Shown here: in pieces, positions 47,641 through 56,583 of the stretch
How the letters are laid out: each line of letters begins with the position of its first letter
Numbering within the stretch: the first letter of the stretch is position 1
Assembly: GCA_963747315.1 (NCBI GenBank)
Contig: CAVVEQ010000013.1
Location: 806,001 to 870,000, forward strand
DNA: 64,000 bases
Source: CAVVEQ01 sp963747315
GTDB lineage: Bacteria; Chloroflexota; Anaerolineae; Anaerolineales; Anaerolineaceae
Direction of reading: 5' to 3'
Position numbers and translations under genes: made by a program
Notes under the pieces: model-generated
Told to the model about the DNA's origin: nothing
What the model saw: only the letters and a program-made list of their open reading frames with translations
The model's database searches: none

Positions 47641-49791
47641 TTACTCAGCGGGGGCTTGGGCTGGAACAATAAAAATAAAGAAATCCTTGCCCTCACGCGG
47701 GTTTGTAAAAGTTGTGGTTGTTCCAACCGGGTACATCGACTGCAGTTTTGCCAGATCTTCGGTATCTTCAGCTTTGAGTATAAACAGCTTGGCTCGTTTT
47801 TCGGTGAGAGTATCCTTAAAATTATCTGGCCAGAGTGCATAATCCTTTTGCGGATAGCCTGCGTTGATGCCCACCAGGCGGGTATCAACCCAATATGGGA
47901 ATGGCACTACGTACGCGGTTTCACTCGTCCCAACCGAATCCGCGAAACCGCGGATCACCCGGCCGATTTCCGATGTATTCCATGCCCCGGCCATAAACTG
48001 TTCATCGAACGTCTTGAAAACCAGACGGAAATTCAACACAGCCGTCCAGATGAAAAGTATTAATCCCAGAAGGACGATCATCGTTCTGCCAAATCGACCA
48101 CTCATCCGTTTCCACATGCTCTCCAGGGCGCTCATGATCCCCATTGCAGCAATGACATAAACCGGGATGATCGCTGCGCCGGTTCGATTGAGAGAGGGAT
48201 TCTCCCCCGGGAATGCCAGTGAAAGGATCGAAGGCATCATTAAAAGAGGTATGGAAGCCAGCAGGAAGAGATCGATCCAATTCCGTTTCTTGATGTATCG
48301 CAGAATGACGACCACCAAACCAAGGAAGAACAAAGCCCCTGTGACGTAATCCAATGCTGGACGGTGCGGTATGGAATGTACCCAGATCTCGCCATTATCG
48401 TGAAAGAACATAACTAGAGCTTTCCAGGTATTCGAGAGGAAGATCTGCCACGCCGGACCCGGCAGTGGCGCTTCGGTGCCCGCCAGGCGGCTGAAAGCTC
48501 GAATACTGAAACCTGCTGGATCCTCCACTGCATACCTGAAAAGCGGAATAAATACTGCGAAGGCCACTCCTCCCAATACAACCAGGGAGATCAAAGCCTG
48601 TTTACGTTTGCCTTTCGAAAGCGGGTGGAGCAGGTAAAGCGCAAAAGCTGCCAAAATTACAAAGGGGATGAACCTCGAAGGGCTGTACCCATGCATCCCG
48701 AGGCCAACAGCCAGCCCGGAGAGCAGGATCATATTGCGATCTTGATTTCGAATACCGCGAATCAGGAAATATATAGCCGGAGCGGCAAAAAATGCGTAGA
48801 GGGGAAATCGCAACCCGATTCGCGAGATCACATTTGGCCAGTAGGCGATCCCCGCGAGCAGCATGGCTGCAAGACCTACATTCCGGTTGGCAACTTCCTT
48901 ACCCACAAGGTAAATAAAGGGCAGGGTGAATAAGCCAAGCAAGGCTGTTCCAAGCTTGAGGCTTAGAAAAGTTAATCCCAGATTGAGCCAGGAGGCGATG
49001 ATCGCGGTCAGGTACATTTGGACGAATTCCCGGCCGGTGTTGCGCGGGAAGAACACGGAATACTGGCCGTTCAGAATATCACCAACATCCAACAGCTTTT
49101 CAGCCTGGTCGCTAAACATCTCTCCCGGAACCTGGTTCAGGCGGTAGAACCGGTAAAAAGTGACCAGGAGGAGGGATAGGATCACTAGAACCGTCCAGGC
49201 GGTGATATTGATCGTGAAAACCGGTTTGCCATCCCGCCGGTAGAGCCGTTTCCACCACGATTCCCCCTCTCCCTTCACCCACAGGGAATACAGGAGGAAA
49301 CCCATCCCCGCGATCCAAAGAGTGAGGTTGACGGGAGTGAAACGGTTTCCGCCAAATGCAAAAAATGAAAGCATCAGTAGAAGGATGCTAACCAGGAAGG
49401 GGATCCTGCGGTAGCCAGTGCTGAATGTTTGCGCGGAGTCCGGTGGATTTTGAGGCAATTCCCATTCCCGCGTCAGGATTGCTGCCACTGCCAGGAATCC
49501 CGCGAAGACATAAAGACCGATAGCTCCTTTGATGCTGGGATTCGGCGGTTCCATGAGGGCCTGAGCGGTTAGGGCAAAGATCAATGCGAGAAAGGTTTTC
49601 CAGGGTCCCACCCTGAAACTCTTTTCTTTATTGGCAATTTTTTCTTGATCTACAGGAGGATGAGTTACTGCGGCTTTTTCGTTAACAGCCATATCTCCAC
49701 CCGTTGCAACCATCGGCTGCTTGGTTTCAGTTTTATTCTTCCAGAATTGAAGTTTTTCCTTGAGAAAATCGAGGACGCTGGGCTCTTTCAT
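47641..49791 (-). CDS. GT39/ArnT-like glycosyltransferase membrane protein
   Basis: The 716-residue protein has an N-terminal cytoplasmic part of about 65 residues, roughly 12 TM segments and a C-terminal extracytoplasmic domain. The outer loop after an early TM carries NQVPGEMFSDQAEKLLDV, with the acidic residues expected of GT-C glycosyltransferases that use polyprenyl-phosphate sugars, and later SRIGLRFPLYAFFAAPA and GLGMHGYSPSRFIPF. The end reads PVGTTTTFTNPREGKDFFIF. It sits 2 bp before the giant fusion gene, so the two are probably translated together. It may glycosylate a surface protein, lipid or glycan; specificity cannot be read from sequence. Confidence 0.82.
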   Translation of the reverse strand: MKEPSVLDFLKEKLQFWKNKTETKQPMVATGGDMAVNEKAAVTHPPVDQEKIANKEKSFRVGPWKTFLALIFALTAQALMEPPNPSIKGAIGLYVFAGFLAVAAILTREWELPQNPPDSAQTFSTGYRRIPFLVSILLLMLSFFAFGGNRFTPVNLTLWIAGMGFLLYSLWVKGEGESWWKRLYRRDGKPVFTINITAWTVLVILSLLLVTFYRFYRLNQVPGEMFSDQAEKLLDVGDILNGQYSVFFPRNTGREFVQMYLTAIIASWLNLGLTFLSLKLGTALLGLFTLPFIYLVGKEVANRNVGLAAMLLAGIAYWPNVISRIGLRFPLYAFFAAPAIYFLIRGIRNQDRNMILLSGLAVGLGMHGYSPSRFIPFVILAAFALYLLHPLSKGKRKQALISLVVLGGVAFAVFIPLFRYAVEDPAGFSIRAFSRLAGTEAPLPGPAWQIFLSNTWKALVMFFHDNGEIWVHSIPHRPALDYVTGALFFLGLVVVILRYIKKRNWIDLFLLASIPLLMMPSILSLAFPGENPSLNRTGAAIIPVYVIAAMGIMSALESMWKRMSGRFGRTMIVLLGLILFIWTAVLNFRLVFKTFDEQFMAGAWNTSEIGRVIRGFADSVGTSETAYVVPFPYWVDTRLVGINAGYPQKDYALWPDNFKDTLTEKRAKLFILKAEDTEDLAKLQSMYPVGTTTTFTNPREGKDFFIFIVPAQAPAE

Positions 49792-49860
49792 GGATTCACA
49801 ATGTTCCGTTTATTTTTTTCGTTTCTGATGATACCTTAATAATAAACCAACCGCCGGTTT

Positions 49861-50655
49861 TCATCTTTTCCGGGTAAAGTAGAAAGCGTAGGAACCCTTC
49901 GTCTGGTGGAAAGCTTCAGCATAGCGAGGGTGTACGATCTTCAGTGTAAGCCACAGGTTCCATCGGCTGGGAACCAGGATCCATTTCTTGAAAAGAAAAT
50001 GGCAAACCAGTGAGGGAAGCCCCAAATAATGCCCCCACTCCAGCACCGCCAAGCTATCAGGGGAAAAATAATCCCACTGGTTTTCGACGTAGAATCCATG
50101 CCGTTCCAGGCGTTCATCCCATATTTTCCGTGAATCGCAATGATGGTGACGGGATATGCGATTGAAAAAGGCGCGATACTTTTCCGCCAATCTATGAAAT
50201 CCCACCTTTTCCAGCCAATTCGAGATGGAAAGGTTTGCCAAGAAATTCTCATTTGGGACACAGAAAATGAAGGGTGCACCTGGTTTGAGAACCCGCGATA
50301 ATTCCTGCAGGACTGGATCAAGTTCCGGGATATGCTCGAGGACGGAATTGCTGACCGCCGAGGAAAAGAAGCCATCCGCAAAAGGAATGAAATCCCCCGT
50401 TCCCTGGATGACATGGCTGTACTTCCCGTCCCTGCCAGCCAGGCGCACCGGCCCGCTCCAGGGGTCCAGCCCAACACTTACTTCATTATTGAATGCGATC
50501 TGGGAAAAGTGACCATCCCCGCAGCCCAGGTCGAGGCTTGGCGAGGGCAATTCCAGGTCTTCATAAACCCGCGCTTCCACCGCTCGCAACAACCCGCGGA
50601 AATACGGGAGGCTGGATATGTTCAACCACAGGTAATCCTTTCTTGCTGTGCTCAT
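49861..50655 (-). CDS. Class I SAM-dependent methyltransferase
   Basis: The 264-residue protein carries the SAM-binding motif SLDLGCGDGHFSQIAF near residue 42, followed by VSVGLDPW (motif II), SNSVLEHIPELDPVLQELSR and LKPGAPFIFCVPNENFL. This is the Methyltransf_11/25 type common in glycan and lipid clusters. Its start overlaps the GT4 stop by 4 bp, and it precedes the GT39 gene by 69 bp, so it belongs to the envelope cluster and may methylate a sugar or lipid. The acceptor is unknown. Confidence 0.88.
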   Translation of the reverse strand: MSTARKDYLWLNISSLPYFRGLLRAVEARVYEDLELPSPSLDLGCGDGHFSQIAFNNEVSVGLDPWSGPVRLAGRDGKYSHVIQGTGDFIPFADGFFSSAVSNSVLEHIPELDPVLQELSRVLKPGAPFIFCVPNENFLANLSISNWLEKVGFHRLAEKYRAFFNRISRHHHCDSRKIWDERLERHGFYVENQWDYFSPDSLAVLEWGHYLGLPSLVCHFLFKKWILVPSRWNLWLTLKIVHPRYAEAFHQTKGSYAFYFTRKR

Positions 50656-51821
50656 TTCTTGTGGATCTCCGCAGCGATTTTTTCAAAGAGGGTTTCATAT
50701 TCCCGGGCTATCGTATCGGGGTTATAAATCTTCTGCAGCGTTTCCCGCGGGATAATACTCTTCCGCTTTTCCGAGAGGATCTCTATGACTGAAGCCGCAA
50801 GTGCTTTGGCGTCGCCGATCGGAATGATCCTGCCCATTTCGTGATTCCGGACCGGTTGGCGCACCCCGGGTAGATTCGATGCAACGCAGGGCACACCATT
50901 CATCATCGCTTCTATTTGAACCAATCCAAAGGCTTCGGTTGAGTTCAGACTCGGAAGCACTAGAAGATCAATATTGGGGTAAAACTTCGCCATTTCCACG
51001 GGATTCAACACTCCCAGGAATTGCCAGTGACCACTTTTGATATATTCATTGATCCTGGGCTCCAACCTGTCGAAATAATCTTCCTCGCCGATGATATTCT
51101 GGTACGGCCCGGCAAACTGAAACAAAGCTTGCGGATATTTTTCAAGGATGGCCGGCATGGCATCCAGCAGTACCTCCACACCTTTTTCGGTCGCGAACCT
51201 GGCAGCCATACCGATCACTGGTCGGTGCTTGCTGGGATTGTGCAACCTGCCAAATGCTTCCACTTCGTGCGGGTTAACTTCGGGTAATTCCACCGGCGGC
51301 GGGATCACCTGCAATTTTCCCAGGTGACGATTGAGATAGCTCGAATTTTCAGCGTAATCCCGGGTATAGGTAACGATGCGGTGTGTCCATAATGCAGCCA
51401 GGTTGTTGGCAACTTTCACTGCCAGGTTTGCCAATTGGGGGATGGGACCCGGCGGCATGAGCAGATCGCAGTGGTAGGTGATCACGGTGGGTTTTTTATA
51501 CATCCTTCCCCGCAGTGCAATACCGGCTGCGTCGAATTGGGGCAGGTGAAGCTGAATGACGTCGTTTTCGCGAACGAGCCGGCTCGCCCGCAAACCAAAC
51601 GAGGGCATGATCACACCTTTGCTCAACCGAAACGCGACTGGAACCCGAACGATGCGTACACCCGACTGAGTTTCTTCCAATGAGAGTGAGGGATCATACT
51701 GCGAGGTCAGTATTGTCACATCATGACCTCTCACAGCCATCGCCCTGGCAAGACGTTCAGCATAGATGGTCAATCCGCTGGTGTGCGGCCGGTAGTAGGT
51801 GAGTACGATCAGAAGTTTCAT
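50652..51821 (-). CDS. GT4-family glycosyltransferase
   Basis: The 389-residue protein has a GT-B fold. The N-terminal domain starts LLIVLTYYRPHTSGLTIYAE and carries VIQLHLPQFDAAGIA; the C-terminal domain has IGMAARFATEKGVEVLLDAM and LPSLNSTEAFGLVQIEAMMN, the EX7E sugar-nucleotide motif of retaining GT4 enzymes (the group with WbpY/PimB-like members). It lies between an NAD-dependent epimerase and the methyltransferase, overlapping the latter by 4 bp. It should add a sugar from a nucleotide sugar at the inner face of the membrane. Donor and acceptor cannot be read from sequence. Confidence 0.9.
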   Translation of the reverse strand: MKLLIVLTYYRPHTSGLTIYAERLARAMAVRGHDVTILTSQYDPSLSLEETQSGVRIVRVPVAFRLSKGVIMPSFGLRASRLVRENDVIQLHLPQFDAAGIALRGRMYKKPTVITYHCDLLMPPGPIPQLANLAVKVANNLAALWTHRIVTYTRDYAENSSYLNRHLGKLQVIPPPVELPEVNPHEVEAFGRLHNPSKHRPVIGMAARFATEKGVEVLLDAMPAILEKYPQALFQFAGPYQNIIGEEDYFDRLEPRINEYIKSGHWQFLGVLNPVEMAKFYPNIDLLVLPSLNSTEAFGLVQIEAMMNGVPCVASNLPGVRQPVRNHEMGRIIPIGDAKALAASVIEILSEKRKSIIPRETLQKIYNPDTIAREYETLFEKIAAEIHKK

Positions 51822-51834
51822 TCAGGATGGATTA

Positions 51835-52860
51835 TTAAAATAAATTTTTATTCGCAACCACCCAATCGAACAGCCTGCGGATTCCTTCTTCGACGCCGAC
51901 TTTGGGTTCCCATCCAAGAACCTGTTTCGCCCTGCGGATATCCGAGACGAAAACCTTTTGATCGCCAGGGCGCCAATCCCCCCACTTTGCCTGGATGGGA
52001 TGACCCAGCAATTTCTCAAGAATGGGAGCAAACTCCGTCCAAACCGAGATCACATTCCTGGAACCGCCGCCAATATTGAAAACATTTCCGGCAGATTTAT
52101 CCTTCATTTTTATCGCTGCATCATACGCGTCCAACAGATCCTCCACGAATAGAAGGTCGCGAATCTGCTTCCCGTCTCCATATATGGATATTGGTCTTCC
52201 CAGCACCGAGGCGATTACAAACCACGCCACCCAGCCCTGGTCTTCGATCCCAAACTGGCGGGTGCCGAAAATGCAGCTCTGGCGGAAGACAATCGTCGGC
52301 AAGCCATAAATGCGCGCGTAATCGCGTACGTATTGATCCCCGCTGCCCTTTGAACAGCCGTACGGAGAGTGGAAATCGAGCGGCTGTTGCTCATCCATAC
52401 CCTCGGGAAAATCACGGTAGCGGTAGCGGGTGACATCCTCAACAACAGCCACATCCAGCATCTCGCCATAGACCTTGTTCGTGGATGCGTAAAGGAATAC
52501 CGGATTTCTTCGGGATGCCCTGGCAGCTTCGAGGGTGTTGAAGGTTCCGAGAGCATTGATCTCAAAATCTTCGCGTGGTTTCATCACCGAGGTGGTCACC
52601 GCCACCTGTGCTGCTAAGTGCAGGATAATATCCGCTTCCCGGGCTGCTTCAGTGATCGCCTCTGCGTTGCGAACATCTCCCTGGATAAGCTTGAAAGCGT
52701 TATCCCCGAAGGTCTCCCGAAGCCATTGCAGGTTGAGCCGCGAGCCGGATCGGGAGAGGTTATCAAAAATGGTGACTTTCTCATTTCGTTTCAGAAGCCG
52801 GGCGACAAAATTGCAACCGATAAACCCCGCGCCTCCGGTGATGAGGTAATTCTTAGGCAT
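51835..52860 (-). CDS. NAD-dependent sugar-nucleotide epimerase, CDP-paratose 2-epimerase-like
   Basis: The extended short-chain dehydrogenase fold is shown by YLITGGAGFIGCNFVARLL at the N terminus, a Ser/Thr-rich ASTNKVYGE and the YGCSK motif (Tyr and Lys of the catalytic triad), and a C-terminal SRNVISVWTEFAPILEKLL. The order and the FRQSCIFGTRQFGIEDQGWV segment resemble CDP-paratose 2-epimerase/TyvE proteins rather than GalE. The ATG at 52860, overlapping the upstream gene by 8 bp, is preferred over the first in-frame codon at 52881. It likely supplies an activated deoxysugar or epimerised sugar for the glycosyltransferases that follow. Exact substrate is inferred. Confidence 0.86.
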   Translation of the reverse strand: MPKNYLITGGAGFIGCNFVARLLKRNEKVTIFDNLSRSGSRLNLQWLRETFGDNAFKLIQGDVRNAEAITEAAREADIILHLAAQVAVTTSVMKPREDFEINALGTFNTLEAARASRRNPVFLYASTNKVYGEMLDVAVVEDVTRYRYRDFPEGMDEQQPLDFHSPYGCSKGSGDQYVRDYARIYGLPTIVFRQSCIFGTRQFGIEDQGWVAWFVIASVLGRPISIYGDGKQIRDLLFVEDLLDAYDAAIKMKDKSAGNVFNIGGGSRNVISVWTEFAPILEKLLGHPIQAKWGDWRPGDQKVFVSDIRRAKQVLGWEPKVGVEEGIRRLFDWVVANKNLF

Positions 52861-53890
52861 TGGTCTGCTCCATGGCTGCATTCTCCGGGGTCTGACGCAG
52901 CCCCAGGTCGTGCATCAAGCTTGAAATTGATTTTCCCGAATTCGCCAACCCATATAGTCCGAAGATTCCGTTGATGGTGATATTCATCAAGTGGGTGGTG
53001 ATTCCATACGCTAGCGCGCTGGAGGCATCCACATTGAATAGTGAGAAGGCTGCGATTGAGGATGCTTCCCAAATGCCGATTGAGGCAGGAGCGGAGGGGA
53101 TTGCTATCCCAAGGGCGATGATTCCCAATCCAAGAGCACACCACCAAAGCTGCACTTCAGGAACAAACTGACTTAGGATCACATAAGTTTCGATGATAGC
53201 GATCGCCCAGGAAAGCAGCATCAATCCCAGGCTGGAGATGAATTGCAGAGGATTGCGTAAGGCGATCAATCCGAGGAAGAAGGCGTCCACCTGCGGCAAA
53301 ACGTGCTTGCGGATATTTTCATTACCCGAACCTTTTCTAACGATCCAGGCTTCCACCTGGTCGCGGTTCCTGGCAAGCAAAAAAAGCACCACGAATCCGA
53401 GAAGAACAACGGAAAGGGTTGCGATCGCCACCGGTTTCGCCCAGGAGAGGCCCAGCGCAAAAGGCAGCAAAGAGATGATCAACCCGGCCGCGATTGCCAG
53501 GTCGAAGGAACGCTCGATAATGATGGTCGAAAGCACCCGCACCGCGCCAAGCCCGGTCTCACCGCCCAAAAGAAGCGCCCTGCCCAATTCTCCCAGCCGG
53601 AAGGGAAGGAAGTTATTGATCAGGTACCCCTCGTTCATCGCGATAAATGCCTGCCAGGTGGTGGCTTTCCGGTCCAACAGAATGCGCCAGGCGGCCGCCC
53701 GTGCAACAAGCGAGATCAGGTAAAGAACCACCCCGGCAGCCAGGTACTTCAACTGGATCTGCTGTAATGCAAGCTGCAACCCCTGCATATTAATGATCTT
53801 TGTAATGAAATAAATGGCTCCAGCGCTCAGGATCAACCCCGGCAGCCAGCGCTGAATTTTCAGCGATGCCATCCTTGATTTAAAACTCAC
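52853..53890 (-). CDS. Lysylphosphatidylglycerol-synthase-TM/UPF0104 family flippase-like protein
   Basis: This 345-residue protein has about eight TM segments, with the family landmarks NEGYLINNFLPFRLGELGRALLLG and an amphipathic loop, and PSAPASIGIWEASSIAAF toward the C terminus. It matches the LPG_synthase_TM/UPF0104 family that also includes AglD-type proteins, commonly encoded next to glycosyltransferases and thought to move lipid-linked intermediates. The soluble aminoacyl-transferase domain of MprF is absent, so it is not lysyl-PG synthase. Its start overlaps the lepA stop by 4 bp. Function as a flippase is inferred. Confidence 0.82.
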   Translation of the reverse strand: MSFKSRMASLKIQRWLPGLILSAGAIYFITKIINMQGLQLALQQIQLKYLAAGVVLYLISLVARAAAWRILLDRKATTWQAFIAMNEGYLINNFLPFRLGELGRALLLGGETGLGAVRVLSTIIIERSFDLAIAAGLIISLLPFALGLSWAKPVAIATLSVVLLGFVVLFLLARNRDQVEAWIVRKGSGNENIRKHVLPQVDAFFLGLIALRNPLQFISSLGLMLLSWAIAIIETYVILSQFVPEVQLWWCALGLGIIALGIAIPSAPASIGIWEASSIAAFSLFNVDASSALAYGITTHLMNITINGIFGLYGLANSGKSISSLMHDLGLRQTPENAAMEQTNA

Positions 53891-55689
53891 TCATCCTCCA
53901 GGCGCAGCACCGCCATGAAGGCTTCCTGCGGGATTTCCACATTCCCGACCATTTTCATGCGTTTCTTGCCTTTTTTCTGTTTTTCCAGCAACTTTTTCTT
54001 GCGGGTGATATCACCCCCATAGCATTTTGCCAGGACGTCCTTCCGCAATGCTTTCACATTCGCGCGGGAGATGATGCGCCCATCCGCGGATGCCTGGATC
54101 GCCACATCGTAAAGCTGCCGGGGAATAAGCTCCTTGAGTTTTGTCACCAGCCGTTGGCCTTTATGATACGCCTGATCGCGGTGAACAATAGCCGCCAGGG
54201 CGTCCACAGGTTCGCCGCCCACCAGCACTTCCAGCCGGGTCAGGTCACCCGGGCGGTACCCGATAAAAATATAATCCATCGAGGCGTACCCGCGCGTTCT
54301 GGATTTCAATTCATCAAAATAATCCACGATGATCTCGGACAGCGGGATCTCAAAATTGAGCTGTACCCGGTTGGGAGCCGGGTAATCCTGGCTGGTGTAG
54401 ATCCCATGTTTTTTGGTGGTCAGCTCCATGATCGGTCCGTAGAACTCGGTGGGGGTGATGATCTGCAGCTTCATCCACGGCTCACCGATTTCGGTGAATA
54501 GGGCAGGGTCAGGCAGCTTGGCAGGGGAATCGATGGTGATCATCTCCCCGTTCAGCATCGTCACCTGATATTCCACGGATGGCGCGGTGACAACGATATC
54601 CATATCGTACTCGCGCTCCAGCCGTTCCTGGATGATCTCCATGTGGAAAAGCCCCAGAAACCCGCAGCGGAAACCAAAATTCAACGCCTGTGAGGTCTCG
54701 GGTTGGTAATCCAGCGAGGCATCATTTAATTGCAGTTTTTCCAGCGCTTCCTTTAAATTCTCGTAATCCTCGCCTTCCACCGGGTAGATACCAGCGAAGA
54801 CCATCGGCTTTGGATGATGGTATCCGGGCAGATGCGAATCTGCCGGAGCGCTCGCTTGGGTGATGGTATCCCCCACCCGGCATTCCCGCACCGTTTTCAA
54901 TCCGGTGGCAATATACCCAACATCCCCGGCCTCCAGGATGTTGATCGGGCGCATGTCAGGTCCAAAAATGCCGATCTCGACCGGTTTGATATCCGTCCCT
55001 GTGATCATCAGGCGCAGGATATCGGTCGAATGAATGACTCCTTCCACCACACGGATGTAGGCGATCACCCCTTTATAAGAGTCATAGTGGGAATCGAAGA
55101 TCAATGCCTGCAGCGGATTTTCGTTGTGCCCCCGCGGGAAGGGTACTTTTTCGACGATCTCTTCCAGCACCTGCGCAACATTGGTGCCTTCCTTTGCGGA
55201 GATTCTGAGGATCGAATCAGCCGGAATCCCGAGCAGCGCGGAAAGATCCTCAGCAATAACATCTGGCTGGGCGGAGATGAGGTCAATTTTATTGATTACG
55301 GGAAGAATGGTCAGATCGGCATCGAGCGCCAGGTACAGGTTCGCCAGGGTCTGCGCTTCGATCCCCTGGGTGGCATCCACCACCAGCAGCGCGCCTTCAC
55401 AGGCAGCCAGCGCGCGGTTCACTTCATAGTTGAAATCCACATGCCCCGGGGTATCGATCAGGTTCAGCTCATACGTCTGCCCGTTCTTCGCCTTGTAATT
55501 CATCCTCACCGCGGATGCCTTGATCGTCACCCCTTTTTCACGCTCCAGGTCCATGGAATCGAGCACCTGCTCGACCATTTGCCTGTCCGAAACTGTGCCG
55601 GTCATTTGAAGGAGCCTGTCCGCCAGGGTGGATTTCCCGTGGTCGACATGCGCGATGATGGAAAAATTCCGGAGATGGTCGGTCGTCAT
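53887..55689 (-). CDS. lepA: Elongation factor 4 (LepA)
   Basis: LepA is a ribosome-associated GTPase that back-translocates or rescues stalled ribosomes and helps biogenesis. The intact 600-residue protein has IIAHVDHGKSTLADRL (G1), DTPGHVDFNYEVNRALAACE (G3) and PVINKIDLISAQPD (G4), followed by the EF-G-like domains II, III and V and the LepA-specific C-terminal domain ending KKGKKRMKMVGNVEIPQEA. Length and domain order are normal. It follows tlyA by 18 bp and overlaps the membrane-protein gene downstream. A TATACT 10 bases before the ATG may add a local promoter. Confidence 0.97.
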   Translation of the reverse strand: MTTDHLRNFSIIAHVDHGKSTLADRLLQMTGTVSDRQMVEQVLDSMDLEREKGVTIKASAVRMNYKAKNGQTYELNLIDTPGHVDFNYEVNRALAACEGALLVVDATQGIEAQTLANLYLALDADLTILPVINKIDLISAQPDVIAEDLSALLGIPADSILRISAKEGTNVAQVLEEIVEKVPFPRGHNENPLQALIFDSHYDSYKGVIAYIRVVEGVIHSTDILRLMITGTDIKPVEIGIFGPDMRPINILEAGDVGYIATGLKTVRECRVGDTITQASAPADSHLPGYHHPKPMVFAGIYPVEGEDYENLKEALEKLQLNDASLDYQPETSQALNFGFRCGFLGLFHMEIIQERLEREYDMDIVVTAPSVEYQVTMLNGEMITIDSPAKLPDPALFTEIGEPWMKLQIITPTEFYGPIMELTTKKHGIYTSQDYPAPNRVQLNFEIPLSEIIVDYFDELKSRTRGYASMDYIFIGYRPGDLTRLEVLVGGEPVDALAAIVHRDQAYHKGQRLVTKLKELIPRQLYDVAIQASADGRIISRANVKALRKDVLAKCYGGDITRKKKLLEKQKKGKKRMKMVGNVEIPQEAFMAVLRLEDE

Positions 55690-55707
55690 GACGCAGGCTA
55701 GTATACC

Positions 55708-56508
55708 TTATTTTGTTTCGAGGGCTTTTTCGAGCGCTTTGGCGATCAAATCCGCATCATCAGCCTGGTCAGAACCGTGATTCCATAAAAAGAGCAGGAA
55801 TTCCCGGTTACCTTTGGGACCCAGCAGAGGTGATGGGATCAGACCCTGGATGGAAAAACCTTTGCTGCGGGCACTTTCCAGGACGCTCGCGAGCACCTGG
55901 CGGTGAATTTCCGCGTCGCGGATCACTCCTTTCCCCTTCGCGGCAGCCTCCCTGCCTGCTTCGAACTGGGGTTTCACCAGGATGATTGCCTTACCTGAGC
56001 CTTCCTTAAGAAGGTTGATAATCACAGGCAGGATCGTCTTGACAGAAATAAATGAAACATCTACCGTTATGAGATCCATCTTTTCCGGTAATTGGATGAG
56101 GTTACGGGCGTTGGTTTTTTCCATCACCACCACCCTTGTGTTGTTCCTGAGGTTCCAGTGCAGGATCCCCTGGCCAACGTCCACCGCGTACACCCTGCCA
56201 GCCCCGTGCTGAAGCAGGCAATCGGTGAATCCTCCCGTGGAAGCCCCCAGATCGGCGCATACCCAACCCGGTAGATTTTTTAAATGAAACGCCTCCAGGG
56301 CAGCTTCCAGCTTTTCACCGCCGCGTGAGACGTACTTCGGTCCGAGGTCAACCACGATCTCGTCTCCCCTGATCACCAGATCGGAGGCTTTCAGCGCGGT
56401 TTGACCGTTCACGGAGACCTGCCCGGCCATCACCAGTTTTTGAGCCAGGCTGCGGCTCTCCGCCAACCCCCGCTCCACCATTTCGAGATCCAGCCGAAAT
56501 TTCTGCAT
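55708..56508 (-). CDS. tlyA: TlyA-family rRNA methyltransferase (S4-FtsJ)
   Basis: TlyA proteins methylate ribose 2'-OH of specific cytidines in 16S/23S rRNA. The 266-residue protein has an N-terminal S4 RNA-binding segment (LVMAGQVSVNGQTALKASDL) then a FtsJ-like SAM fold with ADLGASTGGFTDCLLQHGAG (motif I), YAVDVGQGILHWNLRNN and DVSFISVKTILPVIIN. The ATG at 56508 lies six bases after TAAAAT, predicting a leaderless message divergent from the UbiA-family gene. It is probably cotranscribed with lepA. Older annotation as hemolysin is a misnomer for this family. Confidence 0.92.
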   Translation of the reverse strand: MQKFRLDLEMVERGLAESRSLAQKLVMAGQVSVNGQTALKASDLVIRGDEIVVDLGPKYVSRGGEKLEAALEAFHLKNLPGWVCADLGASTGGFTDCLLQHGAGRVYAVDVGQGILHWNLRNNTRVVVMEKTNARNLIQLPEKMDLITVDVSFISVKTILPVIINLLKEGSGKAIILVKPQFEAGREAAAKGKGVIRDAEIHRQVLASVLESARSKGFSIQGLIPSPLLGPKGNREFLLFLWNHGSDQADDADLIAKALEKALETK

Positions 56509-56514
56509 GTCTGA

Positions 56515-56520
56515 ATTTTA
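56515..56520 (-). promoter_or_regulatory. Leaderless -10 box for tlyA
   Basis: TAAAAT on the minus strand ends six bases before the tlyA ATG, with no ribosome site in between. It faces the promoter of the UbiA-family gene about 50 bp away. Confidence 0.45.
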
Positions 56521-56567
56521 CTTGCGAAAGCACCTGCAGCACCCGGGAATTCACCCGCAGCGAGTTA

Positions 56568-56576
56568 TGATATTAT
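56568..56576 (+). promoter_or_regulatory. Extended -10 leaderless promoter for the UbiA-family gene
   Basis: TGA plus TATTAT ends seven bases before the ATG at 56584, an extended -10 element with the same spacing as at scpA and the lipM-like gene. Confidence 0.5.
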
Positions 56577-56583
56577 TTAAACC

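Noticed and set aside
52861..52881. Upstream start of the epimerase gene
   Set aside because: The extra seven residues are not part of the Rossmann start, and the ATG at 52860 directly precedes YLITGGAGFIG as in the family.
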